Notes: generated from the sequence alone by a model not told the origin. Positions 1 to 8,950 are shown, numbered from the stretch's first letter. The stretch is DNA of 31,479 nt from Candidatus Kerfeldbacteria bacterium (GCA_016192205.1 JACPUP010000018.1:1-31479); one strand, 5' to 3'. A program made the numbers and translations.

Positions 1-2916
1 ACGCACAACAGCGGCACGGTCACGCTCGACAGCGTGGCCGCGACCGAGACCATCAACAGCGGCGGCTCGTCGTTCTACAACTTGACCGTCAACTCCGGTC
101 TCGTCGGCTACTACAAACTCGATGAAGGAACCGGCACGAGCGCCAACGACGCCTCGGGGAATGCGAACACCGGCACCTACACCGGCTCGCCGACGTTCAC
201 GAGCGGCGCCAGTAGCGGGTACTTCGGGAATGACCCCGGGGCCGTGACGCTCAACGGCTCGTCGCAGTACGTCGACCTGAACAACCCGGCGCAGCTCAAC
301 ACCGGCTTCACCGACAAGATCACCCTGGCCGCTTGGATCAACCCGAGCGCCACTGCCAAGGGCGAGGTGATCGTCGGCAAATCGCACGCCGCCACCCACA
401 CGAGCCCGTGGTACAAGTGGCTGCTCTACCGCACCGCGAACAACGCCCTCTCGTTCCGGATCGACTCCACTCTCCGGGATAGTACGGCCAGCACGATCGT
501 CGATGGCTCATGGCAGCACGTGGCCGGCGTCTACGACGGTTCGACGATGACGATCTACCGCAATGGGTCGAGCCTGGCGTCTACCGCGAAGACCGGCAAC
601 ATCCAGACCTCCGATCAGAACCCGCGGATCGGCATGCGCCACACCCCGACGACCGGCGACGGCGAGCATTTCACCGGCTCGATCGACGAGGTGCGGATCT
701 ACAAGCGCGCCCTGGCCGCGGCGGAACTCACTGACCTGGCGGCCGGCAACCATCCGGCGACCGCGACGTACACGCTCCAGGCCGCGTTGACCGTGGCGAA
801 CACCCTCAACGTCGTGACCGGCGGACTCGACGTGTCCGCGACGAACTGTTCGGCTGCGCCGTGTGGCCTGACCGTCACCGGCAGCTACACGAACGTGGCC
901 AATCTCGAACCGCGCACGGGGTCCGTCACGCTGAACGCGACCGCGACTGGCAAGACGGTCCAGGCCGATGAGGCGTTCTACAACTTGACCTTCAACGGCT
1001 CCGGCGGCGGCTGGACGGTTGATAAGCAGCGGCTCGACGTGAACAACGATATGACCATTACCGCCGGCACGCTCGACGTCTCGGCCTCAAGCTGCAACGC
1101 TGGAACCTCCTGCGCCATGGAGATTGGCAGCAGCTTCAAGAATTGGGGCACGTTCACAAGCCAAACCGGCACCGTGACGATGAATGCCGGTTCCGGCACC
1201 ACGACCATTGACACGAGCGAGGCCGATTCGCAGGCCGGCGCGGACTTCAACCACCTGACGTTCAACGACGGCGGGGGCACGGCAACCTTCAGGCCCGTGT
1301 ATACACTGGACGTCAACGGCAACCTGACCGTTACCGGCGGGACGCTTGATATGACCGGCCCGACGACGTTCTACCTGACGAACGATGGGGGCGGCACCGT
1401 CAACCAGCGGCTCCTGAAGCCGACCAACCCGGCCGGGAGCGCCGACAATACGGCCGTCTGCAGCGACGACGCGGCGACGCAATCCGGTTACTGCCTCGTC
1501 CTGCCCCGGAGTTCCAGCACGACGTGGACCGGCAGCTTGCCCTCGACTCTCCAGCAGCGCGGCTATATGTTCAATGACGGCATGGCGATTTCCGGCTCGT
1601 TCGCCGCTGGCACGTGGAGCGCCGCGGTGACGACGAACATCGTGGAGGGCGCCTACACGTACAGCACGCGCCGGGTGTGCGGGAAGCTCTGGAAAGCCGA
1701 CGCGGCGCTGACGAGCGGGACGATCATCAAGGATTGGACCTGCGCGGCCGTCGCCGGGGTCGGCGTGCAGGACACGACGATTTCCTTCGGCAGCCTGGCC
1801 GCCCAAACGTTGAGCAACCAGGTGGTGTATGCGGAGTTCGCCGTCAATTTGACCGGCGGCATCGAGAACACGAGTGGCGCGACCACCGTCACCTTCCGCG
1901 TCAACGAGGGCGGCACCAAGCAGCAACTGACCACGCCCGCGTTCACCCCGCAGCTCCTACTCGGCGGCAACTGGACGAACAACGACCTGTTCACCCACGC
2001 CAGCGGCACGGTCGTCCTGGACGGCTCGAGCCAGCAGACTGTCGGCGCCGGCGCTACCTCGTTCTCCGGACTGACCGTCACGAACAGCTCGGGCACTGAC
2101 CCCGAATCCTCGCCATCCGCCATCTTCTCCGGCAACGCCACGACCGCCGGCACGTTCACCGCGGCCACGGCCAACGCGAAACTTCGCTTCAACGCCGGCT
2201 CGACGTACACGCTTCAGAACATCTCGTTCAACGGCCAGGCGACCAGCACACGCGTGGCACTGCGGAGCTCCACAACCGGCACGGCCTGGAACCTCAACGT
2301 CGCCGGGACCCGGTCGGTCGCCAATACCGACGTCCGCGACTCGAATGCCTGCGGTCAAGCGCCGAACATTGACGCGTCCGACGGCACGAACTTCGACGCT
2401 GGCGGGAACTCGTGCTGGGACATGAACACCCTGACCTTCGCGATCTCCGACACCAGCATCGGGTTCGGAAGCTTGGGCGCAGCGGCGGCGCGCTGGGCGA
2501 GCGGTGACGGTACCGGGAGCGCCTCGGACGTGGCCGCGCATACGCTCCAGATCACGACGAACGCGCGGAACGGCTATGCCATCACCTACAACGGCGCCAC
2601 GCTCACGAGCGGGTCGAATACTGTCAGCGCCGCGACCATCACCGACGATGCCGACGGGACCCCCGGGAGCGAACAATTCGCCATCGGCTTCCAGACGAAC
2701 GGGAATGCCACGATCGCCAGTGGGTATGACCACAACACCACTGCGAGTCTGCGCGACTGGAATTTCGTTGCGAGCACGGCGACGACCGCCGTCTCGGAAA
2801 CAGGTGCGACAGCAACCGAAACCATCTCGGCCTACTACCTGACGAACATCTCGAGCGTCACTGAGGCTGGCGCGTATACCACCAGCCTCACCTACATCGC
2901 CACGGCGACGTTCTAG
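1..2916 (+). CDS. Large secreted LamG / beta-repeat surface protein, 3' part
   Basis: The frame is open from the first base of the window, so the start lies upstream; a GTG at 34 is in frame but is not a convincing start because the repeat pattern continues before it. Counting from the window edge, residues about 33-246 form a LamG/concanavalin-like domain (GLVGYYKLDEGTG near its start, GSIDEVRIYKRALAAAEL at its end). Residues about 250-800 are Thr/Ser/Gly-rich beta repeats with recurring TGSVTLNA, YNLTFNGSGG and GTLDVS phrases and paired cysteines. The last about 160 residues (IGFGSLG to the terminal LTYIATATF) match the C-terminus of the protein at 4747-5838, including 26 identical nucleotides (2587-2612 versus 5518-5543). 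I infer a cell-surface adhesin or fibre subunit; LamG folds often bind glycans. The shared C-terminus is probably a surface-anchoring or assembly domain like WxL. It converges on the next gene with 32 bp between stops. Confidence 0.85.
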   Translation, partial: THNSGTVTLDSVAATETINSGGSSFYNLTVNSGLVGYYKLDEGTGTSANDASGNANTGTYTGSPTFTSGASSGYFGNDPGAVTLNGSSQYVDLNNPAQLNTGFTDKITLAAWINPSATAKGEVIVGKSHAATHTSPWYKWLLYRTANNALSFRIDSTLRDSTASTIVDGSWQHVAGVYDGSTMTIYRNGSSLASTAKTGNIQTSDQNPRIGMRHTPTTGDGEHFTGSIDEVRIYKRALAAAELTDLAAGNHPATATYTLQAALTVANTLNVVTGGLDVSATNCSAAPCGLTVTGSYTNVANLEPRTGSVTLNATATGKTVQADEAFYNLTFNGSGGGWTVDKQRLDVNNDMTITAGTLDVSASSCNAGTSCAMEIGSSFKNWGTFTSQTGTVTMNAGSGTTTIDTSEADSQAGADFNHLTFNDGGGTATFRPVYTLDVNGNLTVTGGTLDMTGPTTFYLTNDGGGTVNQRLLKPTNPAGSADNTAVCSDDAATQSGYCLVLPRSSSTTWTGSLPSTLQQRGYMFNDGMAISGSFAAGTWSAAVTTNIVEGAYTYSTRRVCGKLWKADAALTSGTIIKDWTCAAVAGVGVQDTTISFGSLAAQTLSNQVVYAEFAVNLTGGIENTSGATTVTFRVNEGGTKQQLTTPAFTPQLLLGGNWTNNDLFTHASGTVVLDGSSQQTVGAGATSFSGLTVTNSSGTDPESSPSAIFSGNATTAGTFTAATANAKLRFNAGSTYTLQNISFNGQATSTRVALRSSTTGTAWNLNVAGTRSVANTDVRDSNACGQAPNIDASDGTNFDAGGNSCWDMNTLTFAISDTSIGFGSLGAAAARWASGDGTGSASDVAAHTLQITTNARNGYAITYNGATLTSGSNTVSAATITDDADGTPGSEQFAIGFQTNGNATIASGYDHNTTASLRDWNFVASTATTAVSETGATATETISAYYLTNISSVTEAGAYTTSLTYIATATF

Positions 2917-2948
2917 CCACTGGCACCCCCTGGAAGGATGGCGCTTGA

Positions 2949-4559
2949 TTACTCGTCCAGGATTATCGGTGGGAGGGGTGTCGGCAGCTGTCTGGCCGAG
3001 CTCTGGGCACGGGTCAGCGCCACGTCTTGGAACGTGAAGTCCTGACCATCGTCGGCGATCAGTCGCAGGACATACACCCCTTCGCGGGGCAGGGTAACGC
3101 TCGTCCCGGGGGCGAAGCGGTTCGCAAAACGAGCGTCCGCCGGGCCGGACATCTGCGTCCACCAGGTGGTCAGGCGGGATGTGGGGTAGCCGTCATCCAC
3201 CACGGCGCCGGCCAGTGAGACGGTCTGGCTGGGCGACGAAATCGTCTGATCGGCACCCGCGCTCACGAGCGGGGCCTGGTTTCCGTTGAGGAAGACAATC
3301 CGCGTTGCGTACTGGAGGAAGGAAATGTAGGGACCGCGTAGCCAGAGGACGGAGACGTTCCCGGGCCAGTGTCCCTCTGGTACGACCGGCCGGATATTCT
3401 TCTCGGGCGACCCGCTTGTCAAGGCGTCGAAGATCCACGTCGCTCCGCTGTCGGCCGTTGCCCAGCGCTCGAGCTCGAATGCGCCGTTGACTTGACGAGA
3501 CAGATAGACCAAAGACGGGTTGCCGCGGTCAATGGCGATGCCGCCCGAGTAGTATGGGTCGTCGCCCGATTCATCAATTGAGCCGCCAGCCGCGACGAGT
3601 TCGCGCTGGGTCCAGCCCACCCCGTTCCAGCGGGCGTAGTGATACCGGTGGTCCGTCGCTGACGGGAACGTTGCGTACGCCAGTACGGGCCAGCCTAATC
3701 GGTCGAGCGTCATATCCCAGATCCAGCCACGCCGCCCAGTGACGGCAGCATCATGGACCGTGTCCGCTTCAGCCGGCGTCAGCGGTCCGTCGGTGACCGG
3801 TTTGATCGGGGAGCCATTGGTGCGCACGAATGCCTCGTTCCGATAGTACGCAAAGTAGACGCTGTTCATCGCATAGATCTCCGGGTGGGAATCCGTGAAC
3901 GCCAGCGCGATGGTGTCCACGCCGTTGGTGGCGATCTTCAGGTAGGGGTTGTTCTGGGGCGTCCGGATGAACGGTTGTTTCGCGCTCCACGCCACGCCAT
4001 CGCTCGAGGTCGCGTAGGAGATGCCCCAGTCCCAATCGCGCCAGAAGAGGTAGTACCGCTGCTCAGCGGACAGGTAGACCGGGTACGGGTACGTGAAGCG
4101 AACGTCACCCGTGTAGAGCTGTAGCGGACCCCAGTCCGTGATGTCGCCGGGGTTGACCGTTGTGCGGTACATGAGCGGGAAGCTGTTGTGCTTCGTGAAG
4201 AATGCACTCAAGCGACCATCGGGGTGGAGGAGAAGTGCGGGATGGGTGTGGTCGTCAACCTCCAGATGGTAGTAGAGCCGAGCGCTCGTCGACGCGCCGG
4301 TCGCTCGATTGATTTGACCAACCATGATGTCCCCCTGCGTCGTTACCCAGCCGAGGTAGGTGCTGTCACCGGACTGCACCGCCCGCGCACCACCGAACCA
4401 ACTCCAGACACCGTCCGCCGTGGCCGTTACCGGGGCCGGGCTCCATGGCCCGTGTCCCCCGCCACCCCCTCCCTCGGAAGCAACTTCTTGCCGAGCACGT
4501 CCTTGCATCGGCACAGCGATGGCGACGAGGAGGAGTGCAGCGGCAGCGCGGGCGACCAT
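2949..4559 (-). CDS. Secreted BNR_4-like beta-propeller with C-terminal PKD-like domain
   Basis: The start ATG at 4559 gives a hydrophobic signal peptide (MVARAAAALLLVAIAVP); upstream in-frame starts at 4583 and 4604 lie inside or before a candidate promoter. The body resembles the BNR_4 family, a propeller found in sialidase-like and polysaccharide-lyase-related proteins. Visible hallmarks are WSWFGGARAV near the N-terminus, YYHLEVDDHTHPALLLHPDGR, FFTKHNS, YYLFWRDWDWGISYATSSDG, and IATNGVDTIALAFTDSHPE. Near residue 435 a PKD-like/Ig-like domain begins (NQAPLVSAGADQTI, later VDDGYP, GVYVLRLIADDG). The protein ends about 20 residues after it, with no membrane anchor or dockerin. Its role may be binding or cleaving extracellular polysaccharide; the activity is inferred from family resemblance only, and I cannot place catalytic residues with certainty. 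It is transcribed divergently from the 4747-10548 surface run, which suggests a related extracellular role. Confidence 0.8.
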   Translation of the reverse strand: MVARAAAALLLVAIAVPMQGRARQEVASEGGGGGGHGPWSPAPVTATADGVWSWFGGARAVQSGDSTYLGWVTTQGDIMVGQINRATGASTSARLYYHLEVDDHTHPALLLHPDGRLSAFFTKHNSFPLMYRTTVNPGDITDWGPLQLYTGDVRFTYPYPVYLSAEQRYYLFWRDWDWGISYATSSDGVAWSAKQPFIRTPQNNPYLKIATNGVDTIALAFTDSHPEIYAMNSVYFAYYRNEAFVRTNGSPIKPVTDGPLTPAEADTVHDAAVTGRRGWIWDMTLDRLGWPVLAYATFPSATDHRYHYARWNGVGWTQRELVAAGGSIDESGDDPYYSGGIAIDRGNPSLVYLSRQVNGAFELERWATADSGATWIFDALTSGSPEKNIRPVVPEGHWPGNVSVLWLRGPYISFLQYATRIVFLNGNQAPLVSAGADQTISSPSQTVSLAGAVVDDGYPTSRLTTWWTQMSGPADARFANRFAPGTSVTLPREGVYVLRLIADDGQDFTFQDVALTRAQSSARQLPTPLPPIILDE

Positions 4560-4578
4560 CCGTTTGGAGCGGCAGATT

Positions 4579-4606
4579 ATCATAGTGAGTGACCAGTCTA
4601 TCACAA
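4579..4606 (-). promoter_or_regulatory. Candidate promoter of the BNR_4-like gene
   Basis: On the minus strand TTGTGA (4601-4606) and TATGAT (4579-4584) are separated by 16 bp. Transcription would begin near 4572, leaving a leader of about 13 nt before the ATG at 4559 and excluding the two upstream in-frame starts. No clear Shine-Dalgarno sequence is visible. Confidence 0.4.
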
Positions 4607-4671
4607 TCCAACGTCACGGGCTACGCTCTTGCTCGCCAAGGCTGGCAGCTACGTTCAATACATTGCGGTCG

Positions 4672-4700
4672 TTGACAGTAAAAAAAATGCGTGCTATAAT
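4672..4700 (+). promoter_or_regulatory. Consensus sigma-70-type promoter of the surface gene run
   Basis: TTGACA (4672-4677) and TATAAT (4695-4700) are both perfect consensus hexamers with the ideal 17-bp spacing, in an A-rich stretch. It should start transcription near 4707, just before the WxL-like gene. It is the best promoter in the first half of the window and suggests strong constitutive expression of the downstream run. Confidence 0.85.
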
Positions 4701-4746
4701 AATGACAAGAGGCTCAAAAAGGGCCGAAAAACAAAAAATACCACTA

Positions 4747-5838
4747 ATGTCTATGCACAAAGTCCATCGGACGTGGAAGCGGGCAACCGTCCAGCGGCTG
4801 CAGCGAGCGCTCGTTGTCTTGAGTGTTCTCGCGCTTCTTTTCGCGACCGTCCCGATTCGGCCGGCTTCGGCCGCAGCGGTGACGAGCCTCAAGGACACGC
4901 TCTCGCGGCTCCAGGCCTCGACAGCGGCCAACCACACGATTCAGTTCACCACGCCGACCGGCGTGGCGGCTGGTCAGACGATCACCTTGACCTTCGGCTC
5001 CGGGTTCACGATGAACGCTGTTGACTTCGCGGACATGGACGTGGCGGACGACGGCGTTGACCTCACGTTGGCGGCCACCGCGTCCGGGGCCACCTGGGGC
5101 GCGGCGCTTTCGGGTCAGGTCGTGACCATCACCTCGGGCACGGGCACGATCGCCGCGAGTTCGGTCATCGCCGTTGAGATCGGCACGCACGCGACGGCCG
5201 GCGCCACCGGTGATACGCAGATCACGAACCCGACGGCCAGCAGCACGACCGTGGCCATCGCTGGCACCTTCGGCGACTCGGGCACGTTGGCCATCAACAT
5301 CATCGCCGACGATACCGTTGACATTACCGCAACCGTCGACCCAACCATCACCTTCTCCATCTCCGACGTAGCGATTGGCTTCGGCAGCCTGTCGTCTTCG
5401 ACAGCCCGCTGGGCGACCGGCGACGCGCTCGGCACGAACGGCTCGGCGGGTTCGACGCCGACCGCGGCGCACACCTTAGCGATCGCGACCAACGCGCAGA
5501 GTGGTTGGGCCATTACGTACAACGGCGCCACGCTCACGAGCGGATCGAATACCATCACGGTTGCCTCGGTCACCGGTGACAGCGACGGCACACCCGGATC
5601 GGAGCAGTTCGGCATCAGCGCGAGCACGGACGGCGATTCGACGATCGCCTCGGGCTACCTCCGGGATACGACCGCTGACTTCACCTTCGTCGCCAGCACG
5701 ACCACGACGCTCGCCTCGGAGAGCGGCGAGACCAACACCGAGACGATCAGCGCCTCGTACCTCGCCAACATCTCGACGATCACCGAAGCCGGAAGCTACT
5801 CGACGAGCGTCACCTATATTGCTACCGCAACATTCTAG
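4747..5838 (+). CDS. Secreted WxL-like surface protein (C-terminal 'ATF' domain)
   Basis: The frame is open far upstream, but the promoter at 4672-4700 limits the start to ATG 4747 (or 4753). That gives 363 residues with a classic signal peptide: a basic N-region (HRTWKRATVQRLQR), a hydrophobic core, and AXA-like PASAAA. The middle is Thr/Ala/Gly-rich beta sequence (for example SGQVVTITSGTGTIAASS). The C-terminal about 165 residues (from ITFSISDVAIGFGSL) closely match the end of the 1-2916 protein and finish YSTSVTYIATATF. In Firmicutes WxL proteins, a C-terminal domain of similar size ends with a comparable Y-x-T-x-LTW pattern and the genes sit beside DUF916 proteins. The next gene here is DUF916-like, so I infer a distant WxL-like domain that binds the wall or the partner protein. 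No Trp-x-Leu motif is present, so the link is by pattern and context. Shine-Dalgarno is weak. Confidence 0.8.
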   Translation: MSMHKVHRTWKRATVQRLQRALVVLSVLALLFATVPIRPASAAAVTSLKDTLSRLQASTAANHTIQFTTPTGVAAGQTITLTFGSGFTMNAVDFADMDVADDGVDLTLAATASGATWGAALSGQVVTITSGTGTIAASSVIAVEIGTHATAGATGDTQITNPTASSTTVAIAGTFGDSGTLAINIIADDTVDITATVDPTITFSISDVAIGFGSLSSSTARWATGDALGTNGSAGSTPTAAHTLAIATNAQSGWAITYNGATLTSGSNTITVASVTGDSDGTPGSEQFGISASTDGDSTIASGYLRDTTADFTFVASTTTTLASESGETNTETISASYLANISTITEAGSYSTSVTYIATATF

Positions 5839-5884
5839 GGTGTAGACTGAAGGGGTGAACGGTAAGAACAAAGTGGAAAACCCT

Positions 5885-6946
5885 ATGAATCGAAAACCCC
5901 TCCTTTTCCTCGCCGCCACCAGCGCACTCGTGCTTAGCTTGTCGGTTTCGACGCGGTCGGCGCAGGCCATCACGGTCATCCCGCCCACGCAGGAATTTCT
6001 TAACGTCCGGCCGGGCGAGACGATCGATACGAAAGTGAAGGTTTTCAACGAGGAGGCGACGCCGAAGACCATCTACGCCTCGACGGCGAACTTCGGGGCG
6101 CTCGACGAGACGGGTACCCCGAACATCCTCGCCGAAACGGACCAGAGCGACTTGGCCGGCTGGATGAAAGTGGATCGCGAGGGTCGTGTCGTGCAACCCG
6201 GCGAGCGGCTTGAGTTTGCGGTCAAGATCGAGGTGCCGGCTGATGCGCCGCCCGGCGGCCATTACGCGGCCGTCCTGATTTCCCCGGAACCTCCGGCACC
6301 GGCTGGAGACAGTACCCAGGTCGCCATCTCCCAAAAAGTCGCCAGTCTGGTCCTCGTGGGCGTCGAAGGGGTAATCAAAGAATCAGGTTCGATTGCTGGC
6401 TTCACGACTGCTGGCGGACGGAAGACGTTCAACCGTTTGCCAGTTGATTTTCTCATCCGTTTCATAAATAGCGGGAATGTCCACCTGCGTCCGACCGGCG
6501 AAATCACCATCCGCAACCTTCTCGGCGGAACAAGCAGCACGCTGGCCGTGAACCCCGGAATCCTCCTGGCGGTCCTCCCCCAGCAGGTGCGTAAGTTCGA
6601 TGCGACCTGGGAGAAAGAGGCATTAGCCGGGGAGCGGGGGACGTTTTTCCAGGAGCTGGGACGCGAATGGAAGAATTTCGGCCTCGGTCCGTACACCGCG
6701 GAACTCGTTCTCCAGTACGGTGCAACCAAGGATAAAGTCGCCGTCGCGAACCTCCAATTTCAAATTTTCCCCTGGCGCATCCTGCTGCTGTGGTTGATCA
6801 TGCTGGTCCTCGTCATCCTGCTCCTGGTGATCATCATTCGGCGCTACAACCGCTGGATCGTCGCCCGCAGCCAACCGCCGAAGGACGAATCGCCGACCCG
6901 AAGCCAGCCAGCGCCCGGGGACAAGGCGAAGGCGAAGAAAACCTAA
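5885..6946 (+). CDS. DUF916-like (WxL-interacting type) membrane-anchored surface protein
   Basis: I chose ATG 5885 because it gives an immediate basic signal peptide (MNRKPLLFLAATSALVLSL); a GTG at 5855 is in frame but has no spaced ribosome site. The mature part begins with ITVIPPTQEFLNVRPGETID, the pattern of the DUF916 / WxL-interacting-protein peptidoglycan-binding domain, and continues with PGERLEFAVKIEVPADAPPG and GGHYAAVLIS. A second Ig-like part follows (VDFLIRFINSGNVHLRPTGE). Near residues 295-320 there is one transmembrane helix (ILLLWLIMLVLVILLLVIII), then a basic Pro-rich cytoplasmic tail. In Gram-positive bacteria such proteins sit in operons with WxL proteins and bridge them to the envelope. 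The WxL-like gene ends 46 bp upstream and the dockerin gene begins 12 bp downstream, consistent with one operon. Confidence 0.85.
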   Translation: MNRKPLLFLAATSALVLSLSVSTRSAQAITVIPPTQEFLNVRPGETIDTKVKVFNEEATPKTIYASTANFGALDETGTPNILAETDQSDLAGWMKVDREGRVVQPGERLEFAVKIEVPADAPPGGHYAAVLISPEPPAPAGDSTQVAISQKVASLVLVGVEGVIKESGSIAGFTTAGGRKTFNRLPVDFLIRFINSGNVHLRPTGEITIRNLLGGTSSTLAVNPGILLAVLPQQVRKFDATWEKEALAGERGTFFQELGREWKNFGLGPYTAELVLQYGATKDKVAVANLQFQIFPWRILLLWLIMLVLVILLLVIIIRRYNRWIVARSQPPKDESPTRSQPAPGDKAKAKKT

Positions 6947-6958
6947 CCGACGCGACGC

Positions 6959-7795
6959 ATGAAGCTGCGAGGGCCGGCCCTCGGCATCCTCCTCGCCTTC
7001 TTGCCTGTAGCCGTCATTGCGGTTGACGTCCTGATTACCGCACTCGTCGAGGATACCACACCGCCGCCGCCACCCGACACGGCAGTCATTTTCCGCGGCA
7101 TCGCCTACCCGAGCTCACCGGTAACCATCCAGCGCAACGGACAGACGCAGGTGGTCGTGCCGGCTGACCCGGCCGCGCGTTTTGACGTCAAACTCTCGAA
7201 TCAGGCGCCGGGTGCGGTCACGTACACGGTTTTTGCTTCCGACGTCCAGGGACTCGTGGGCAGCCCCATGGATTTTTCGCTCCAACTCACGCTCGGTTCG
7301 ACCGTCACCTTGAGCGGCATCTTCCTCGGGCCGACCATTCAAGCGGACAAGGACCGGCTCCGCCTGGGCGATACCGTGACGCTCCTCGGCGTGACCGCCC
7401 CCCGGAGCGAAGTGACCATCATCGTCGCTTCCGAACAAGACCGGATGTTTACGACTACGGCCGATGCCAGTGGCGCCTGGGTCCGGCAAGTCGTCGCCCA
7501 AGACATCGGGATCGGCGATCACACGGCGCGCGCCAAAGCGGTGTCGCCGGGTCAAGAGGTCTCAAGTTTCAGTAAATCGGTCGCCTTCAGCGTCATCGCT
7601 GGACCGGCGGAGCCGTGCGACGGGAAAAACCGGGCAGACATCAACTGTGACGGCAAGGTGAATCTCACGGATTTCAGCATCCTTCTTTTCTATTGGCGCC
7701 AGCGCGAGCCGGCCAACGCTCGGGCAGACATCAACCGCGACGGCACCGTGAACCTGACCGATTTCAGCATTTTCCTCTTTCACTGGTCGCGCTAG
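6959..7795 (+). CDS. Secreted protein with C-terminal type I-like dockerin
   Basis: 278 residues. An N-terminal hydrophobic segment (LGILLAFLPVAVIAVDVLIT) is followed by a Pro-rich spacer and two Ig-like/beta modules (about 45-125 and 125-215), the second resembling carbohydrate-surface 'TTADASGAWV' repeats. Residues about 220-278 are a dockerin: two near-identical 22-residue segments, RADINCDGKVNLTDFSILLF and RADINRDGTVNLTDFSIFLF. Each has the D-x-N-x-D-G-x-V-N-x-x-D calcium loop of the F-hand motif. Dockerins bind cohesin domains, and the next two genes each encode a cohesin, so the partners are probably encoded side by side. There is no catalytic domain, so this is more likely an adaptor than a cellulosomal enzyme. 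It lies 12 bp after the DUF916-like gene and 3 bp before the first cohesin gene, with no clear Shine-Dalgarno sequence of its own. Confidence 0.88.
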   Translation: MKLRGPALGILLAFLPVAVIAVDVLITALVEDTTPPPPPDTAVIFRGIAYPSSPVTIQRNGQTQVVVPADPAARFDVKLSNQAPGAVTYTVFASDVQGLVGSPMDFSLQLTLGSTVTLSGIFLGPTIQADKDRLRLGDTVTLLGVTAPRSEVTIIVASEQDRMFTTTADASGAWVRQVVAQDIGIGDHTARAKAVSPGQEVSSFSKSVAFSVIAGPAEPCDGKNRADINCDGKVNLTDFSILLFYWRQREPANARADINRDGTVNLTDFSIFLFHWSR

Positions 7796-7798
7796 ACT

Positions 7799-8950
7799 AT
7801 GCGTCGCATTGTCTTCATTCTCCTCATCGTTGCCGCCGGCATCACCGCTGGACGGAGCGTGGGGGCGGCGGTGGTATCCCTGTCGCCCCCGGCCTTGACG
7901 ATTGCGCGCGGGGAGACCGTTTCAGTGCAGGTGGTTGTCGATACCGAGGGCGAAAGCGTCAATGTCATCCAGGGCGTGGTGACGTATCCAACCGAGCTCG
8001 TGGACATCGTTGAAGTCCGTCGCGGCAGCTCGATCCTGACGCTGTGGCCGGAGCCGCCGACAATTGACCGGGCGCGCGGGATTGTGCGGTTCGTCGGCGG
8101 TGTCCCGAACGGGCGCATTGCCCACGATGCCGAAGTGCTGACGCTCCTCGTGGCTGGCCAGCACAGCGGCAGCGGACTCATGAGTGTTGACACGACGCAA
8201 TCGGCGGTGTTGCTCAACGACGGCGCAGGCACGCCGACGCCGCTCACCGGGCGTCCAGTGACGCTGACCGTTTCGTCGCGCTCGTACGCTGCCCCAACGA
8301 TCATGTCTAGCACACACCCTGACCAGACTCGCTGGTCACCACTGCGGGATTTTCGCGTCCGCTGGACCCTCTACCCGCGGACGGACTACAGTTTCCAGCT
8401 AAGTCCTGAACGGGCGGCTGAACCGGATGAGCGGCCAGACGACACGACCGGCGAAATGTTTTATCCAGCGCTGACCGACGGCATCTGGTACTTCACGCTC
8501 AAGGAGCGATTGGCAGGCGATTCTTGGAGCGAGGTGGCCCGCTACCGCGTCATGATTGATGCTACCCGGCCACGGCTGACGCACGGCGAGATCGTTCACG
8601 ATGCGCCGAGCGGCGAGTGGCTGCTCGTGTTCGGGGCCGACGATGTCCCGTCAGGCATTGAGCACTTGGAGATGAAACTCGTCCGGCCGTCAAGTCGCTG
8701 GTACCCGTTTGTGCGGGACGCCGCCTGGCAGGTGGTGGAGAACCCAGTGCGTCTCGGCCGTCAGCCCTTCCGCGGCGCCGTAGCGCTCCGGGCGTATGAC
8801 TATGCCGGAAATGTCGTCACGACGAGTTTCGTGAGTGCGGGACTGCGTCATGACCAGGCACGGTTCTTCCTCCTCCTGGGTTGCGGTATACTGGTGCTCA
8901 TGTTCGGCATTCTCGCCCTTCGTGTTCGTCGGCGTTCTCGTATCCTATGA
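7799..8950 (+). CDS. Membrane-anchored cohesin protein 1
   Basis: 383 residues starting 3 bp after the dockerin stop. The signal peptide is MRRIVFILLIVAAGITAGRS. Residues about 25-160 have the cohesin pattern: VVSLSPPALTIARGETVSVQ, the hydrophobic strand GVVTYPTELVDIVEVRRGS, the RGIVRFVGGVPNG turn and ending strands to PVTLTV. A beta domain beginning APTIMSSTHPDQTRWSPLRD (about 165-260) is shared with the next protein, followed by another Ig-like segment. The C-terminus is a transmembrane helix (FFLLLGCGILVLMFGILAL) with a short basic tail (RVRRRSRIL). The cohesin should therefore face outward on the membrane, ready to hold a dockerin protein. Its last codons overlap the start of the next gene (ATGA), indicating coupled translation. 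Confidence 0.87.
   Translation: MRRIVFILLIVAAGITAGRSVGAAVVSLSPPALTIARGETVSVQVVVDTEGESVNVIQGVVTYPTELVDIVEVRRGSSILTLWPEPPTIDRARGIVRFVGGVPNGRIAHDAEVLTLLVAGQHSGSGLMSVDTTQSAVLLNDGAGTPTPLTGRPVTLTVSSRSYAAPTIMSSTHPDQTRWSPLRDFRVRWTLYPRTDYSFQLSPERAAEPDERPDDTTGEMFYPALTDGIWYFTLKERLAGDSWSEVARYRVMIDATRPRLTHGEIVHDAPSGEWLLVFGADDVPSGIEHLEMKLVRPSSRWYPFVRDAAWQVVENPVRLGRQPFRGAVALRAYDYAGNVVTTSFVSAGLRHDQARFFLLLGCGILVLMFGILALRVRRRSRIL

Noticed and set aside
1087..1926. 279-codon minus-strand open frame
   Set aside because: Antisense to a well-supported repeat protein; composition is typical of a shadow frame and it has no recognisable domain.
1957..3162. 401-codon open frame on the minus strand
   Set aside because: It lies antisense to the LamG-protein gene and the end of the BNR_4 gene, is Arg/Gly-rich without domain pattern, and is the kind of long shadow frame expected in GC-rich repeats.
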